DNA of 30,109 bases from a virus. A program made the translations under genes and the position numbers. Location: IMG/VR virus record IMGVR_UViG_3300048924_000109, positions 1 through 30,109 of that record; one strand, written 5' to 3'. Positions 9,601-15,787 of this stretch are shown one piece after another. The notes beneath the pieces were generated by a model. The model did no database searches. It was not told where the DNA came from and saw only the letters and a program-made list of their open reading frames with translations. Numbering within the stretch: position 1 is the stretch's first letter; every line of letters starts with the position of its first letter.

Positions 9601-9742
9601 TAACAGCGCGGGACACGCTCGACCCCATGCGATCAGCCGCACTCTCGGTACGACCAGCGGCCGTTACCAGTGCGTCGAGATCAGACGCGGCTTTAGCGGC
9701 TGGCGAACTGTCGATCGCAAAGCCGAGTGTGGCTGTCGTCAT
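6638..9742 (-). CDS. Tail tape measure protein with embedded lysozyme-like domain
   Basis: The longest gene (1034 aa), located directly after the tail chaperones, as expected for the tape measure that sets tail length. Residues about 60-170 are helical. A tape-measure signature, LASGIPAQMILAQQGPQI, lies near 185, followed by hydrophobic alanine-rich segments to about 260 and long coiled-coil stretches. Around residues 740-845 is a lytic transglycosylase or muramidase-like domain: IDPDIALRVAKSEGG, with the probable catalytic Glu near 766, then SFGPFQLY and GAWYGAG. The C-terminus carries the common ending GGMAIVGERGPELVNLP. The domain would cut peptidoglycan when the tape is ejected. Length suggests a long, flexible, non-contractile tail. 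Confidence 0.9.
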   Translation of the reverse strand: MTTATLGFAIDSSPAAKAASDLDALVTAAGRTESAADRMGSSVSRAVTRISGAGAQINQQLGKVANDAENLARRIDRALNVRSSFGGAERGKDIAAYGQELDRLRGKFNPVFATLNTYKTTLAEIRQAHKLGAISSDEMVSAIGRERQAALASVQALKNRQQAMGGGGGGNASNRRQVLGYQAFDVGQGLASGIPAQMILAQQGPQIAQLYAGQGGVKALLGDVASAATGAVSAVGALPLALAAAGTAAVMYAQRNEVSLKSADEILEKHRANIEALGDAYGTAERKAQSYTAADRAVANASTQGSLEKLNKLQVASARDLRLQFGSMQTPGRGGQAFFNLFGDYKPFKEAFDDLDSGIRSGRVEGEKFIDTVSKIGAQNPKYEEFAAKILKVAQQFLQINKEVSTTKDLLTQIGNLPTLDPLGVFNSQRQLDERAARTPSQTEQRQSRMDAYRLQTFARSAAEREAAARAVASSQFDPNENPTDRENRIAMAGYESRLASERQLKDAQRERAANLNRMVGDQQIEIDLIGKTGGAAAGLRKEYELIANLKAEAARNGEQVDQAEIEAIKTKTAEYAKYVDLLNQRRFEFDFGKTVSDSRLSDRNRQIVTTLRQYGLSEDLNSPNASMIGKQYDWQQAKDLAKGFGDAFSNELVSGSHNIGKSFLKGFEAALSSSASKLWEKFFDGIGSMFADWVTGSKGSAGSGAASGVSAVASAVMGGAANDNNGKAPVIPVTRAPLGDIASYISNAAAARGIDPDIALRVAKSEGGLSSWNMQSLYKKNGVQEPSFGPFQLYKGGGLGNDFMAKTGLDPALAANGPAGVDFALDHASKNGWGAWYGAGRAGIGDFEGIGTASKSATDAVNKMAGSAGTAAEGLNKLGGGLSQAGQSLASGAAGGGGGLLSGLSSIGQSIFASSAQFANAWKLGGIGLYADGTNYAPGGMAIVGERGPELVNLPQGSQVFNTNRSRDMMGANGNTPPAQQPKYDIHVYGGSGDDHIRGLVQQGISNADAARSDQMRRGEFGVMQRRYSNQKG

Positions 9743-9745
9743 GGG

Positions 9746-10093
9746 TTACTTTCTCTTTGCAGGGAAAAGCGCATCGAAGAGGCGAGAAGTGAGCGGGCGC
9801 TCGGAAACTTGCTGCTCTTCCTCACCCGTCTTTTGCGACGAGTAGAAGAGTTCGACGCGCACAGAATCCAGTGAGATGAGCGCGTCTATCTCCCACTGCG
9901 AAGGATCGACCTTGCGGCGCCGGGCCCAAGCATCGATCTCTTGCCAGGCAATGGGATTTATCCCGAAGCCGGTGCCCGCCCTGGCACGGTCCAATTCCTT
10001 GAACCATCGCCAGATGTGGTCACCGGCTGCGGGTATTTTGATGGGCTTCTTATCGTGCTGATCACGAACGCACTGGCATAGCGCCTCGGTCAG
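9746..10093 (-). CDS. Tail assembly chaperone, downstream (T-like) part, probably made by frameshift
   Basis: The frame encodes IPAAGDHIWRWFKELDRARAG, then GTGFGINPIAWQEIDAWARR and a PSQWEIDALISLDS motif, the signature of the C-terminal tail assembly chaperone domain (gpT type). It lies in the -1 frame relative to the preceding gene and has no ATG, GTG or well-placed TTG at its beginning. The lower bound given here is a CTG that overlaps the upstream stop (CTGA). The -1 frame is open back to about 10204, so a G-T fusion could form anywhere in the last 115 bases of the upstream gene. A TTG at 9994 exists but would remove a third of the domain. The gene ends four bases before the tape measure start. 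Confidence 0.7.
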   Translation of the reverse strand: MTEALCQCVRDQHDKKPIKIPAAGDHIWRWFKELDRARAGTGFGINPIAWQEIDAWARRRKVDPSQWEIDALISLDSVRVELFYSSQKTGEEEQQVSERPLTSRLFDALFPAKRK

Positions 10094-10506
10094 CTTTCGA
10101 TAAAATCCGATCGAGAGATCGCATGCCCGTAAGCCTGATCGCCGATGAACCGCATCTTCGTGAAGAGGCGGCGGAAGTCGTCTTCGTTCGCCTTGAACTC
10201 CTCTTCACCGATCTTGATGACCGGTGGCGTCATTGAGACACAGCACTTGGCGGCGTAGGCGAACCGTCGGGACCGCTCGGTTTCCTCTTGATCGTCAGTC
10301 TCGATCTTTGTCGCCTGGGCAGCGAACTCCTGCTGCGTGGCGCTGATCGCCTTACCTGCACGGTCGGAGTCTGGACCTACGATCTTAATCGTCAGCCCCA
10401 TCTCCTTGCCGTTTGGAAGAACGATCTTGTGATCGATGCCTTCGTTCTGTCGGCGCACGAAGTCCGACAGATAGGAGAGGTCGAGAACGTCATTTTCCTT
10501 GGCCAT
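10090..10506 (-). CDS. Tail assembly chaperone, upstream (G-like) part
   Basis: A 138-aa soluble, acidic, helical protein between the tail tube and the tape measure, the conserved place of the gpG chaperone that coats the tape measure before tube polymerisation. The sequence includes IVLPNGKEMGLTIKIVGPDSD and a later EEEFKANEDDFRRLFTKM. It starts at an ATG overlapping the tail tube stop (TGATG); the ATG one codon earlier is less likely. Its 3' end overlaps the out-of-frame downstream chaperone part, as in classical G/GT pairs. Confidence 0.75.
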   Translation of the reverse strand: MAKENDVLDLSYLSDFVRRQNEGIDHKIVLPNGKEMGLTIKIVGPDSDRAGKAISATQQEFAAQATKIETDDQEETERSRRFAYAAKCCVSMTPPVIKIGEEEFKANEDDFRRLFTKMRFIGDQAYGHAISRSDFIES

Positions 10507-11243
10507 CAAGCACCTGCCGCCGGCACGTCGACAATCATGCTGTTGATTTCGATCGTCGGCTGGAAGAGACGAGCCGTATTGGCGCCGCCGCCCTGCTCCT
10601 GCGCGCTCATCACGATGCCGTAGAACAGCTTCTGCGAGCCCGTGGGAACGGTAGCGACTGTATGGACGCCAGACTGAGTGCCCGTCGTGGTGATCGCCGT
10701 GCCACCATTCGTGGCCGAAACCGTGAAAGTGTTGGCGTCCGGGACGGTCTTGACGAAGTATTCCGTTCCAGCCGTAAGGCCGGTCGGGAGCGCGCCAGTC
10801 GTCGAGAACTTGACCTTCTGGCCGACGACCAGGTTGTGGCCGGTCCAGGAGATGACGCCAGGCGCAGCAATCGAGATCGTGGCGACAGAGGTGCGAACCG
10901 GCGGCGCGTCATCGAAGCGAACCCGGAACGGGTAGTTATAGCTGGTCTTCGATGCGGCGATCATGGCGATCTGGCCAAGGTCAGCCGGCTGGATGATGAA
11001 GCTGTTCTGCATCGATCCGGCATTCTTGGTCCCAGCAGCCTTCAGCGTGCGGCCGGAGTTGATGATGTCTTCGGAGATCAGCGTCTTGCTGTCGCCGATC
11101 GCGCCCATGTTCTGCCAGCCGCCGATTTCGGTCCAAACGGTGGATGCGAAATCGGTTGCGTCGAGGTCCGCATCTTCAGGGACGAAGCTAACGGCCGCGC
11201 CAATATCAATATGGCTGTTCGCCACTGGGTAAAGCTGACCCAT
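10506..11243 (-). CDS. Major tail tube protein with inserted beta domain
   Basis: A 245-aa protein directly before the tail chaperones, as expected for the tail tube subunit of a non-contractile tail. The core is split by an extra module at about residues 119-199 (GHNLVVGQKVKFSTTGALPTG and ANTFTVSATNGGTAITTTG), a beta-sandwich-like repeat seen in several unrelated phage structural proteins, probably displayed on the outside of the tube. I chose the second ATG because GAGG lies eight bases upstream; the first ATG (11249) is only one base from that site. Many copies stack to form the tail. Confidence 0.8.
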   Translation of the reverse strand: MGQLYPVANSHIDIGAAVSFVPEDADLDATDFASTVWTEIGGWQNMGAIGDSKTLISEDIINSGRTLKAAGTKNAGSMQNSFIIQPADLGQIAMIAASKTSYNYPFRVRFDDAPPVRTSVATISIAAPGVISWTGHNLVVGQKVKFSTTGALPTGLTAGTEYFVKTVPDANTFTVSATNGGTAITTTGTQSGVHTVATVPTGSQKLFYGIVMSAQEQGGGANTARLFQPTIEINSMIVDVPAAGA

Positions 11244-11301
11244 GCTCATTTCCTCTCATGTCTGATTGTGCACTTGCCTAAGGTGCTATGAGGCAGGCCA
11301 A

Positions 11302-11733
11302 TCAGGCCGGAACTTGAGGCTGGCAGTTCCAACGAACCGTCAGCGGAATGGTGTGATGCGTGTCACCGGTCATCAGGACGCCGATTTCCGGATCCTCATC
11401 GACGCGGACCTGTGTGTCCGTGCGATAGAGCTTGGTGCCGCGGCGGAAGTGATCGCGCAGCTGGCCAGCGAGATTGTAGGCATCGACGATGGCCGAGCCC
11501 TTCGGCCACATGACGTTAGCCCGGAGAAAGCCCTGCCGGATCGGGTCCATGACCAGCGAAAGGTCGGTCTCGATCGAACGGTTGAAGTGGACCTCGATGC
11601 TGACGAACTTTGTTTGCGCTGTCGGAGTGAAGGCGACGCCGGGCAGAACGACCGTGACGCCGGCAGGAGGCGTGAAAGCCTGCGCCCTCAGCACCAGCGC
11701 CTGGTAGATTTTCATTTCAACGGTGTCGGCCAT
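11302..11733 (-). CDS. Tail terminator-like protein (DUF4128 type)
   Basis: A 143-aa protein between the gp10-like neck protein and the tail tube. Its form, starting MADTVEMKIYQALVLRAQAF, then an LPGVAFTPTAQTKFVSIEVHF strand region, and ending LTVRWNCQPQ, fits the DUF4128 family of tail terminators, which cap the tube and join it to the head. AAGGG precedes the ATG by seven bases. The family match is from memory of the sequence style, but position and length agree. Confidence 0.7.
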   Translation of the reverse strand: MADTVEMKIYQALVLRAQAFTPPAGVTVVLPGVAFTPTAQTKFVSIEVHFNRSIETDLSLVMDPIRQGFLRANVMWPKGSAIVDAYNLAGQLRDHFRRGTKLYRTDTQVRVDEDPEIGVLMTGDTHHTIPLTVRWNCQPQVPA

Positions 11734-11750
11734 CTGCTAACCCTTGGCCC

Positions 11751-11951
11751 ATGGCCGATAAACCACTCAGCGACGAAGAGGTGTATGACCTCCTGCACCA
11801 GTCGCTTTCGCTGTTGTTGAACCGCACCGTGCGGACGAAGAACGCTCAAGACGTTCTATCGATGGCGATCCGAGACTTAACGATCATCCAGACCGCGTTC
11901 CTGACGCTCACTGAGGGCGCTAAGCTCGATCAAAGCGACCGCGAACCGTAG
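11751..11951 (+). CDS. Small plus-strand hypothetical protein (66 aa)
   Basis: A short frame read against the late operon, filling the only sizeable gap between minus-strand head and tail genes (11734-11919) and overlapping the 3' end of the gp10-like gene by 32 bases. The product (ADKPLSDEEVYDLLHQSLSL, then NAQDVLSMAIRDLTIIQTAF) looks like a real helical protein rather than a shadow: there are no proline or arginine runs and the hydrophobic spacing is regular. There is no clear ribosome site before the ATG, which weakens the call. It may be a small moron or regulator. Confidence 0.5.
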   Translation: MADKPLSDEEVYDLLHQSLSLLLNRTVRTKNAQDVLSMAIRDLTIIQTAFLTLTEGAKLDQSDREP

Positions 11952-12381
11952 CCTCGGCCTGCTGGACGATCTGCGGCCAGCGCTGCGCGACAGCATCAAC
12001 AAAGCCGAAGCCCGTCTGATTGTAGGTTCGGCCCAGGCTGTCGGTCCCGACGAAGCCGTAGTTCATGCGCGCGGCATAGGCGGCCTGAAAGCCGAGATAG
12101 ACCGTCTCGCCCAGCTCCGCGCCCGCGATGATCATCTCGATGCCGCTGTCCTGAAACTCTGCCTTGCCTTCCTGGATGGCAGGCATGTCGGATGTTGACG
12201 CCATCAGAGAGCGGCGAAGATTTCCCAAATCTACGGGCATTCTTCCGCCCTCGGAGACCGGAACCCTGACCTCGTTGGCGACTTCCTGCGCGGCCGTCTG
12301 AAATATCGCTTCCTGCCGCTCCTGCTCAGCTTTGGCCCATTCTGTGACCTGGGCGGCGAAGGATAGGCTTTCAGTGGACAT
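11920..12381 (-). CDS. HK97 gp10-like neck / tail completion protein
   Basis: A 153-aa protein with a central GRMPVDLGNLRRSLMAS motif typical of the HK97 gp10-like family, followed by GETVYLGFQAAYAARMNYGF. Such proteins sit at the head-tail interface and help complete or attach the tail. The ATG at 12381 overlaps the minor head gene by 11 bases; a longer frame to 12438 only reads into that gene. It lies directly upstream of the tail terminator gene in the operon, with the small plus-strand gene in between. Confidence 0.75.
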   Translation of the reverse strand: MSTESLSFAAQVTEWAKAEQERQEAIFQTAAQEVANEVRVPVSEGGRMPVDLGNLRRSLMASTSDMPAIQEGKAEFQDSGIEMIIAGAELGETVYLGFQAAYAARMNYGFVGTDSLGRTYNQTGFGFVDAVAQRWPQIVQQAEATVRGRFDRA

Positions 12382-13432
12382 CAGCGCCCCGCGAGCGCGC
12401 ATACGCCTCGGCGAAGTTGAAATTGTATTCGACATCACACCGGCAGCCGATCACCTCACCAGCGCCAGCGCCAAGCCCTGTATCGCCCGGGAACCGCAGA
12501 AGCGCGCCCGATGGCGACTGGAACGGCATATCCATACCGGTGACTTCCTGTGCGTTCAGCACGGCGTGAGTGTGCCGGACGCGATTGTCACCCGCCGATC
12601 GCCACTTGCGGGTGACGAGGCTGGCATCCCGGTTCGCCTTCGACAGCGCCTGCAGGAAGGCTTCATGCTTGGCCGACATGACGGCCATCGTGGTTTCGGT
12701 TCGCGAGATCGTCTCGCCGCGCAGCTGGACATAGCGATCCGACAGCCTGCCGGTGATCCGTGCAACGACATCGGCGGGAAGCGGCTTCTCCTCCCTGATC
12801 GCCTTCGTCACCTGCCGGTCAAAGCGTTTGTCACGGCGGGCGAGCGTCAGATAACGCTTCATGCCGTCGATATCGCCCGTAGCAAGCGCAGTGCGTGCGC
12901 TCTCTACTGTCCGAGCCAGGTTGGACGTGATGCCGATCAGTCCGCCTTCCCGGCGCTTGGTCACTGCATTGACGCGGCCGACGATATCGAGAGCGATCGT
13001 GTTCGGCCCTTGCCCCTTGGCATAGGCGGTCTCGATCTTCTCCCGCACCATGTCTCTGGTGTCGGCCGTGATGTTGGTGATCATCGTCGACGAGAGGTCA
13101 CGGATGACCGCTTCGGCGCCCTGGTTGCTCACATCCCAGCGGAAGACGACGCGGTTGCCGAGCGTATCAGCTAGGCGCGGCATATTCTGCGAGGTGATCA
13201 GGCCGCCTTGATTGAAAGCCTGCCGCAATGCCTCAGACAGCGGCTGGAACGCCGCCGGGTCGATGTGCAGGGCTTCGATAGCTCCTTGGATGTCTCTCGC
13301 TTCCAGACGGCTTACGACCTCGCGCAAGACGATCTCCGACTTGATATCGGCGACCGCTTCCATGAAGGCTTTCTCCATTGCCGGCGAAAGGCCCTCGATA
13401 AGGTCGGCAAGCTGCTGGCGGAGAGATGGCAT
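12371..13432 (-). CDS. Phage head morphogenesis / minor head protein (Mu gpF / SPP1 gp7 type)
   Basis: A 353-aa protein. The N-terminal part is helical. The C-terminal half carries the minor head signature: ISRTETTMAVMSAKHEAFLQ, then TRKWRSAGDNRVRHTHAVLNAQ with conserved Arg/His, and a GEVIGCRCDVEYNF ending with the usual Cys-x-Cys. These proteins bind the portal and act in head assembly or DNA ejection. In most phages the gene follows the portal directly; here it is separated from it by about 11 kb, including the cargo block. It is coupled to the membrane protein gene upstream by TGATG. Confidence 0.85.
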   Translation of the reverse strand: MPSLRQQLADLIEGLSPAMEKAFMEAVADIKSEIVLREVVSRLEARDIQGAIEALHIDPAAFQPLSEALRQAFNQGGLITSQNMPRLADTLGNRVVFRWDVSNQGAEAVIRDLSSTMITNITADTRDMVREKIETAYAKGQGPNTIALDIVGRVNAVTKRREGGLIGITSNLARTVESARTALATGDIDGMKRYLTLARRDKRFDRQVTKAIREEKPLPADVVARITGRLSDRYVQLRGETISRTETTMAVMSAKHEAFLQALSKANRDASLVTRKWRSAGDNRVRHTHAVLNAQEVTGMDMPFQSPSGALLRFPGDTGLGAGAGEVIGCRCDVEYNFNFAEAYARSRGADVH

Positions 13433-13653
13433 CAGCGGGCAGCCAGGGTAAGAACAAGGCAGAAGAGCACGAACGCGATCACGAGACCATACGCAGTGGC
13501 GATCAGCCTGTATGTCTTGAGACTCTGCCTTTCATGCTCGGCGGCAACAGAATGGCGTCTGAAACGATCGTCCGCAAAGGCGCCCGAGAGCGCACTCACG
13601 GCAGCCCCATCGGGAACGACACCCCGGACAAGACAGACCTGACCGTTGATCAC
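13432..13653 (-). CDS. Small membrane protein (73 aa), unknown
   Basis: Begins at a GTG that overlaps the stop of the 56-aa gene and ends in a TGATG overlap with the minor head gene. About 45 soluble residues are followed by one hydrophobic helix (LIATAYGLVIAFVLFCLVLTL) at the C-terminus. Sitting inside the head-tail joining genes it is unexpected; it could be a lysis or membrane-targeting accessory protein, but nothing in the sequence decides this. Confidence 0.6.
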   Translation of the reverse strand: MINGQVCLVRGVVPDGAAVSALSGAFADDRFRRHSVAAEHERQSLKTYRLIATAYGLVIAFVLFCLVLTLAAR

Positions 13654-13820
13654 TCGGCAGCATCCTTCTTGGCCTTTTCCTTCGGCGCCGGCTGCTCTTC
13701 TTCCTTGAGGATTTCACCCAGCCCGAGCGTCTGAACGCCATTCGCCTCCGTCTCCGGAAGGTCGAGGATCTCACCCGGCTTGCGGCCCTTGTAGGAGCGC
13801 TTGAGGAGCACTTTGGTCAT
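13650..13820 (-). CDS. Short hypothetical protein (56 aa)
   Basis: The product starts MTKVLLKRSYKGRKPGEILD, continues LPETEANGVQTLGLGEIL, and ends in an acidic/lysine tail with KEEEQPAPKEKAKKDAAE. Its ATG overlaps the stop of the stopper-like gene (ATGA) and its stop overlaps the next GTG, so it lies in a coupled string and is very likely real despite its size. Small proteins with this layout occur beside connector genes in rhizobial phages; the function is not known. Confidence 0.7.
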   Translation of the reverse strand: MTKVLLKRSYKGRKPGEILDLPETEANGVQTLGLGEILKEEEQPAPKEKAKKDAAE

Positions 13821-14185
13821 GTGGCTGTCCTTCCTTGGCAGATGAAGACGACATTGGTAACGCCGTCGTAGTTGTTCGGATCGTCATCGACGATGAGGTA
13901 CTCCGTGCCGTCCGCGCCGATCGCAAGATCGCCAACCTGCGGCGAAACACCAAGCCCTATTGATCCGATGTAAATTTGCTTATCGGACGCAAGGATGGTC
14001 GTGCCATCGACGTAGCGTCGGTCATAGGACGCCGGGAACATCCGGCATGGATAGTCCGTTTGGGTGCCATCACCTCCGTTAACCGGATCTGGCGGCGCGA
14101 TGCGACGAATAATGCCTGCCTGCCCGTATTTCGTCAGCAAACGCTGAGCGGTGGCCTGCAGGCGGGTGTAGAGCGGGTTTGCCAT
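13817..14185 (-). CDS. Head closure / stopper-like protein (122 aa)
   Basis: The gene lies two genes downstream of the head-tail connector. The product begins with a helix (LYTRLQATAQRLLTKYGQAGIIRR), followed by beta-rich sequence ending TNVVFICQGR, and fits the size and layout of head closure (stopper) proteins that seal the filled head. It is coupled to its neighbours by TGATG and ATGA overlaps. The role is inferred mainly from position. Confidence 0.6.
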   Translation of the reverse strand: MANPLYTRLQATAQRLLTKYGQAGIIRRIAPPDPVNGGDGTQTDYPCRMFPASYDRRYVDGTTILASDKQIYIGSIGLGVSPQVGDLAIGADGTEYLIVDDDPNNYDGVTNVVFICQGRTAT

Positions 14186-14484
14186 CAGCGAGACCCGCCC
14201 ACTTTCAATGTCGGCCGCCAGTCGTCCTCAATTCCACTTTCGCGGATATCCTCACGCAACACATGCGCGACCGTGTCAGCAAATGCCCACATTGGCAGTA
14301 CAGCGCCGGTATCCCATAGGGTGTAGGCCTTTCCGTCCGCTGCGATGCCGACAACAGCATAGGCGCGGATATCCTGCTCGCGGACCATGTGCTCCACGCT
14401 AGACCGCAGTGTCTTGGACAAGTCACGCTTGCGGCGGTTCTCGACTTTATTTCGGTGAACTGTGAGCGATACGGATTTAGGCAT
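14185..14484 (-). CDS. Hypothetical head-tail region protein (99 aa)
   Basis: Begins two bases after the connector gene stop and overlaps the next gene by TGATG. The N-terminus is basic (VHRNKVENRRKRDLSKTL). The middle has DIRAYAVVGIAADGKAYTLWDTG, and the gene ends with a conserved-looking DWRPTLKVGG. I do not recognise a family. Gene order suggests a neck or joining component. Confidence 0.6.
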   Translation of the reverse strand: MPKSVSLTVHRNKVENRRKRDLSKTLRSSVEHMVREQDIRAYAVVGIAADGKAYTLWDTGAVLPMWAFADTVAHVLREDIRESGIEDDWRPTLKVGGSR

Positions 14485-14485
14485 G

Positions 14486-15013
14486 TCACACCCTATATGC
14501 TTCGCCAGCCAGCACGTTGCCCGCGCCCTTCTTCAGGAACTGGCTAATCATGTCGCGCACCGCCATCAGGACCGGCCGCTGAGCGTCGGCGGAGATAGAC
14601 GAATTGGCGTACTCGACTTCGAGCTGGCCGACCTTCTCGCGCTTAACAGCTGCTGATGCGGTGAAGTCCGGGTTCATGCTGCCAGGTGAGACGAGCTCGC
14701 GAAGCGCAATCTCTGCCGTGGCGTTCTTCACCTCGATCGGGATCTCGTCGATGGGAATGCCGTAGCACTCCTCGTCCTCGACACCAGCGCGTGGCCATGC
14801 GAGAGCCTGGGCCCTGCCCTTGGTGCGGTTCCCTGCCCAGGCGTAGGACACGCTCATGAAAGACGTTGCCCGACGGATGGCGGCTTCCTTCAGTGCGGTA
14901 TCGCCGGTCCACGTCGCGTTGCCGCGAGCCTGGTGATAGGTGTCCGCGAAATCAACAGAGATCAGCGCATCGGCATTCGGCAGGCCGGCGCCTGTTTCAA
15001 CGATCAGAGCCAA
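14486..15013 (-). CDS. Head-tail connector / adaptor protein (DnaT-like family)
   Basis: A 175-aa protein with the pattern GLPNADALISVDFADTYHQARG near the start, then LKEAAIRRATSFM, ALAWPRAGV and IPIEVKNATAEIALREL. This is the phage family usually annotated DnaT-like ssDNA-binding protein, which in virion modules is the connector binding beneath the portal. It is the first operon gene after the cargo block, and a terminator-like hairpin lies about 17 bases upstream of its ATG. Confidence 0.75.
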   Translation of the reverse strand: MALIVETGAGLPNADALISVDFADTYHQARGNATWTGDTALKEAAIRRATSFMSVSYAWAGNRTKGRAQALAWPRAGVEDEECYGIPIDEIPIEVKNATAEIALRELVSPGSMNPDFTASAAVKREKVGQLEVEYANSSISADAQRPVLMAVRDMISQFLKKGAGNVLAGEAYRV

Positions 15014-15029
15014 TGGCTATCTCCATGAG

Positions 15030-15054
15030 AAAAGCCGCCCTCGTAGAGCGGCTC
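15030..15054 (-). terminator. Terminator-like hairpin at the left border of the cargo block
   Basis: On the minus strand AGCCGC pairs with GCGGCT across a nine-base loop and is followed by TTTTC. It lies between the first repeat copy and the connector gene, so it would stop minus-strand transcripts leaving the cargo genes, as expected for a moron border. The late operon would have to read through it or restart downstream of it. Confidence 0.55.
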
Positions 15055-15079
15055 GAAAGGGTTCTGTTGCCCATCACAC

Positions 15080-15098
15080 GATGATGGGGCGGTGGGGT
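15080..15098 (+). repeat. Cargo-border repeat R1
   Basis: GATGATGGGGCGGTGGGGT, identical to R3. It lies 65 bases before the first plus-strand cargo gene and just outside the left terminator-like hairpin. Confidence 0.85.
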
Positions 15099-15113
15099 CG
15101 TAAGCCTAACGCG

Positions 15114-15123
15114 GGACTCGACT
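15114..15123 (+). repeat. Leader motif copy 1 (GGACTCGACT)
   Basis: The ten bases GGACTCGACT lie 40 bases before the ATG of the zinc-ribbon gene and recur 47 bases before the start of the only other plus-strand cargo gene (18526-18535). The core GACTCGA also occurs beside repeats R2 (15747) and R5 (17737). It may be a promoter or insertion-junction remnant; the length is too short to be sure. Confidence 0.4.
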
Positions 15124-15163
15124 CTTGCTTGAGACGCTGGTTTTCTAGCGGAAAGGGGGAACC

Positions 15164-15748
15164 ATGGCGCCACTTCCAATACCAGCATTTTGTGCTCAAC
15201 ACGGGCTTTTCGCGGCTACTAACCTAATTGATGCGGGGCCCAACACTCGTATCACGATTAAAAATTCCTCTGTCAGCTGCCCTCAATGCGGTCGACCTTC
15301 CGAAATCATCCCTGGCGATTATACTACAAGTTTGACTGGACTTGATCTGTTACTTAGTGCCGACATTTCCATCGAAGCGCTGCGAGCGCTTCAGTCGATT
15401 GCCAGGCAATATGAAGCCAAAGAGATTAGCGCAGAGGCAGCCGCCGAGGCAGCCGCAGAAATAGCGCCGAGCAGGTTTTCCTTCTTTAAGAACCTCACGC
15501 GATCGGAGAAGCTTCAGATATTCGCGGTACTCGCGCCGATCATTGGGGCGATCATAACCACAAAGATGAGCGGCAACGAGCCTACCGTTGTGATCAACAA
15601 CTACGCACCGAAGCCTGCCATCACCGAGACGATAAGGAGTTACCCGCGCTTCCCAGCACTTCCCGAAGTCGGCCCACTGCCGCCTACAAAGCCTAAACAG
15701 AACCGCCACGAGCGGCGAAAAGCGAAGAAGCTCGCGCCGCGGTGTTGA
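15164..15748 (+). CDS. Zinc-ribbon and membrane-helix cargo protein (194 aa)
   Basis: The N-terminal half resembles a zinc ribbon: FCAQHGLF supplies Cys and His, and VSCPQCGRPSEI, about 35 residues later, supplies CPxCG. A helical segment rich in alanine and glutamate follows (ISAEAAAEAAAEIAPSR). Next is one probable membrane helix (LQIFAVLAPIIGAIITTKM), then NEPTVVINNYAPK and a basic, proline-rich C-terminus. A strong AAAGGGGGA ribosome site precedes the ATG. The gene faces away from the late operon and lies between R1 and R2. A sensor domain coupled to a membrane helix suits an exclusion or defence protein, but this is inference; no named family is certain. Confidence 0.75.
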   Translation: MAPLPIPAFCAQHGLFAATNLIDAGPNTRITIKNSSVSCPQCGRPSEIIPGDYTTSLTGLDLLLSADISIEALRALQSIARQYEAKEISAEAAAEAAAEIAPSRFSFFKNLTRSEKLQIFAVLAPIIGAIITTKMSGNEPTVVINNYAPKPAITETIRSYPRFPALPEVGPLPPTKPKQNRHERRKAKKLAPRC

Positions 15749-15762
15749 CTCGATCTGGAACA

Positions 15763-15781
15763 GATGATGGGGCGGCGGGGT
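15763..15781 (+). repeat. Cargo-border repeat R2
   Basis: GATGATGGGGCGGCGGGGT, one base different from R1. It lies between the convergent ends of the zinc-ribbon gene (stop 14 bases away) and the HNH gene (stop six bases away). Confidence 0.85.
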
Positions 15782-15787
15782 GTCACA

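Noticed and set aside
10413-11291. 292-aa plus-strand frame opposite the tail tube gene
   Set aside because: Arginine-rich shadow frame with no ribosome site or domain.
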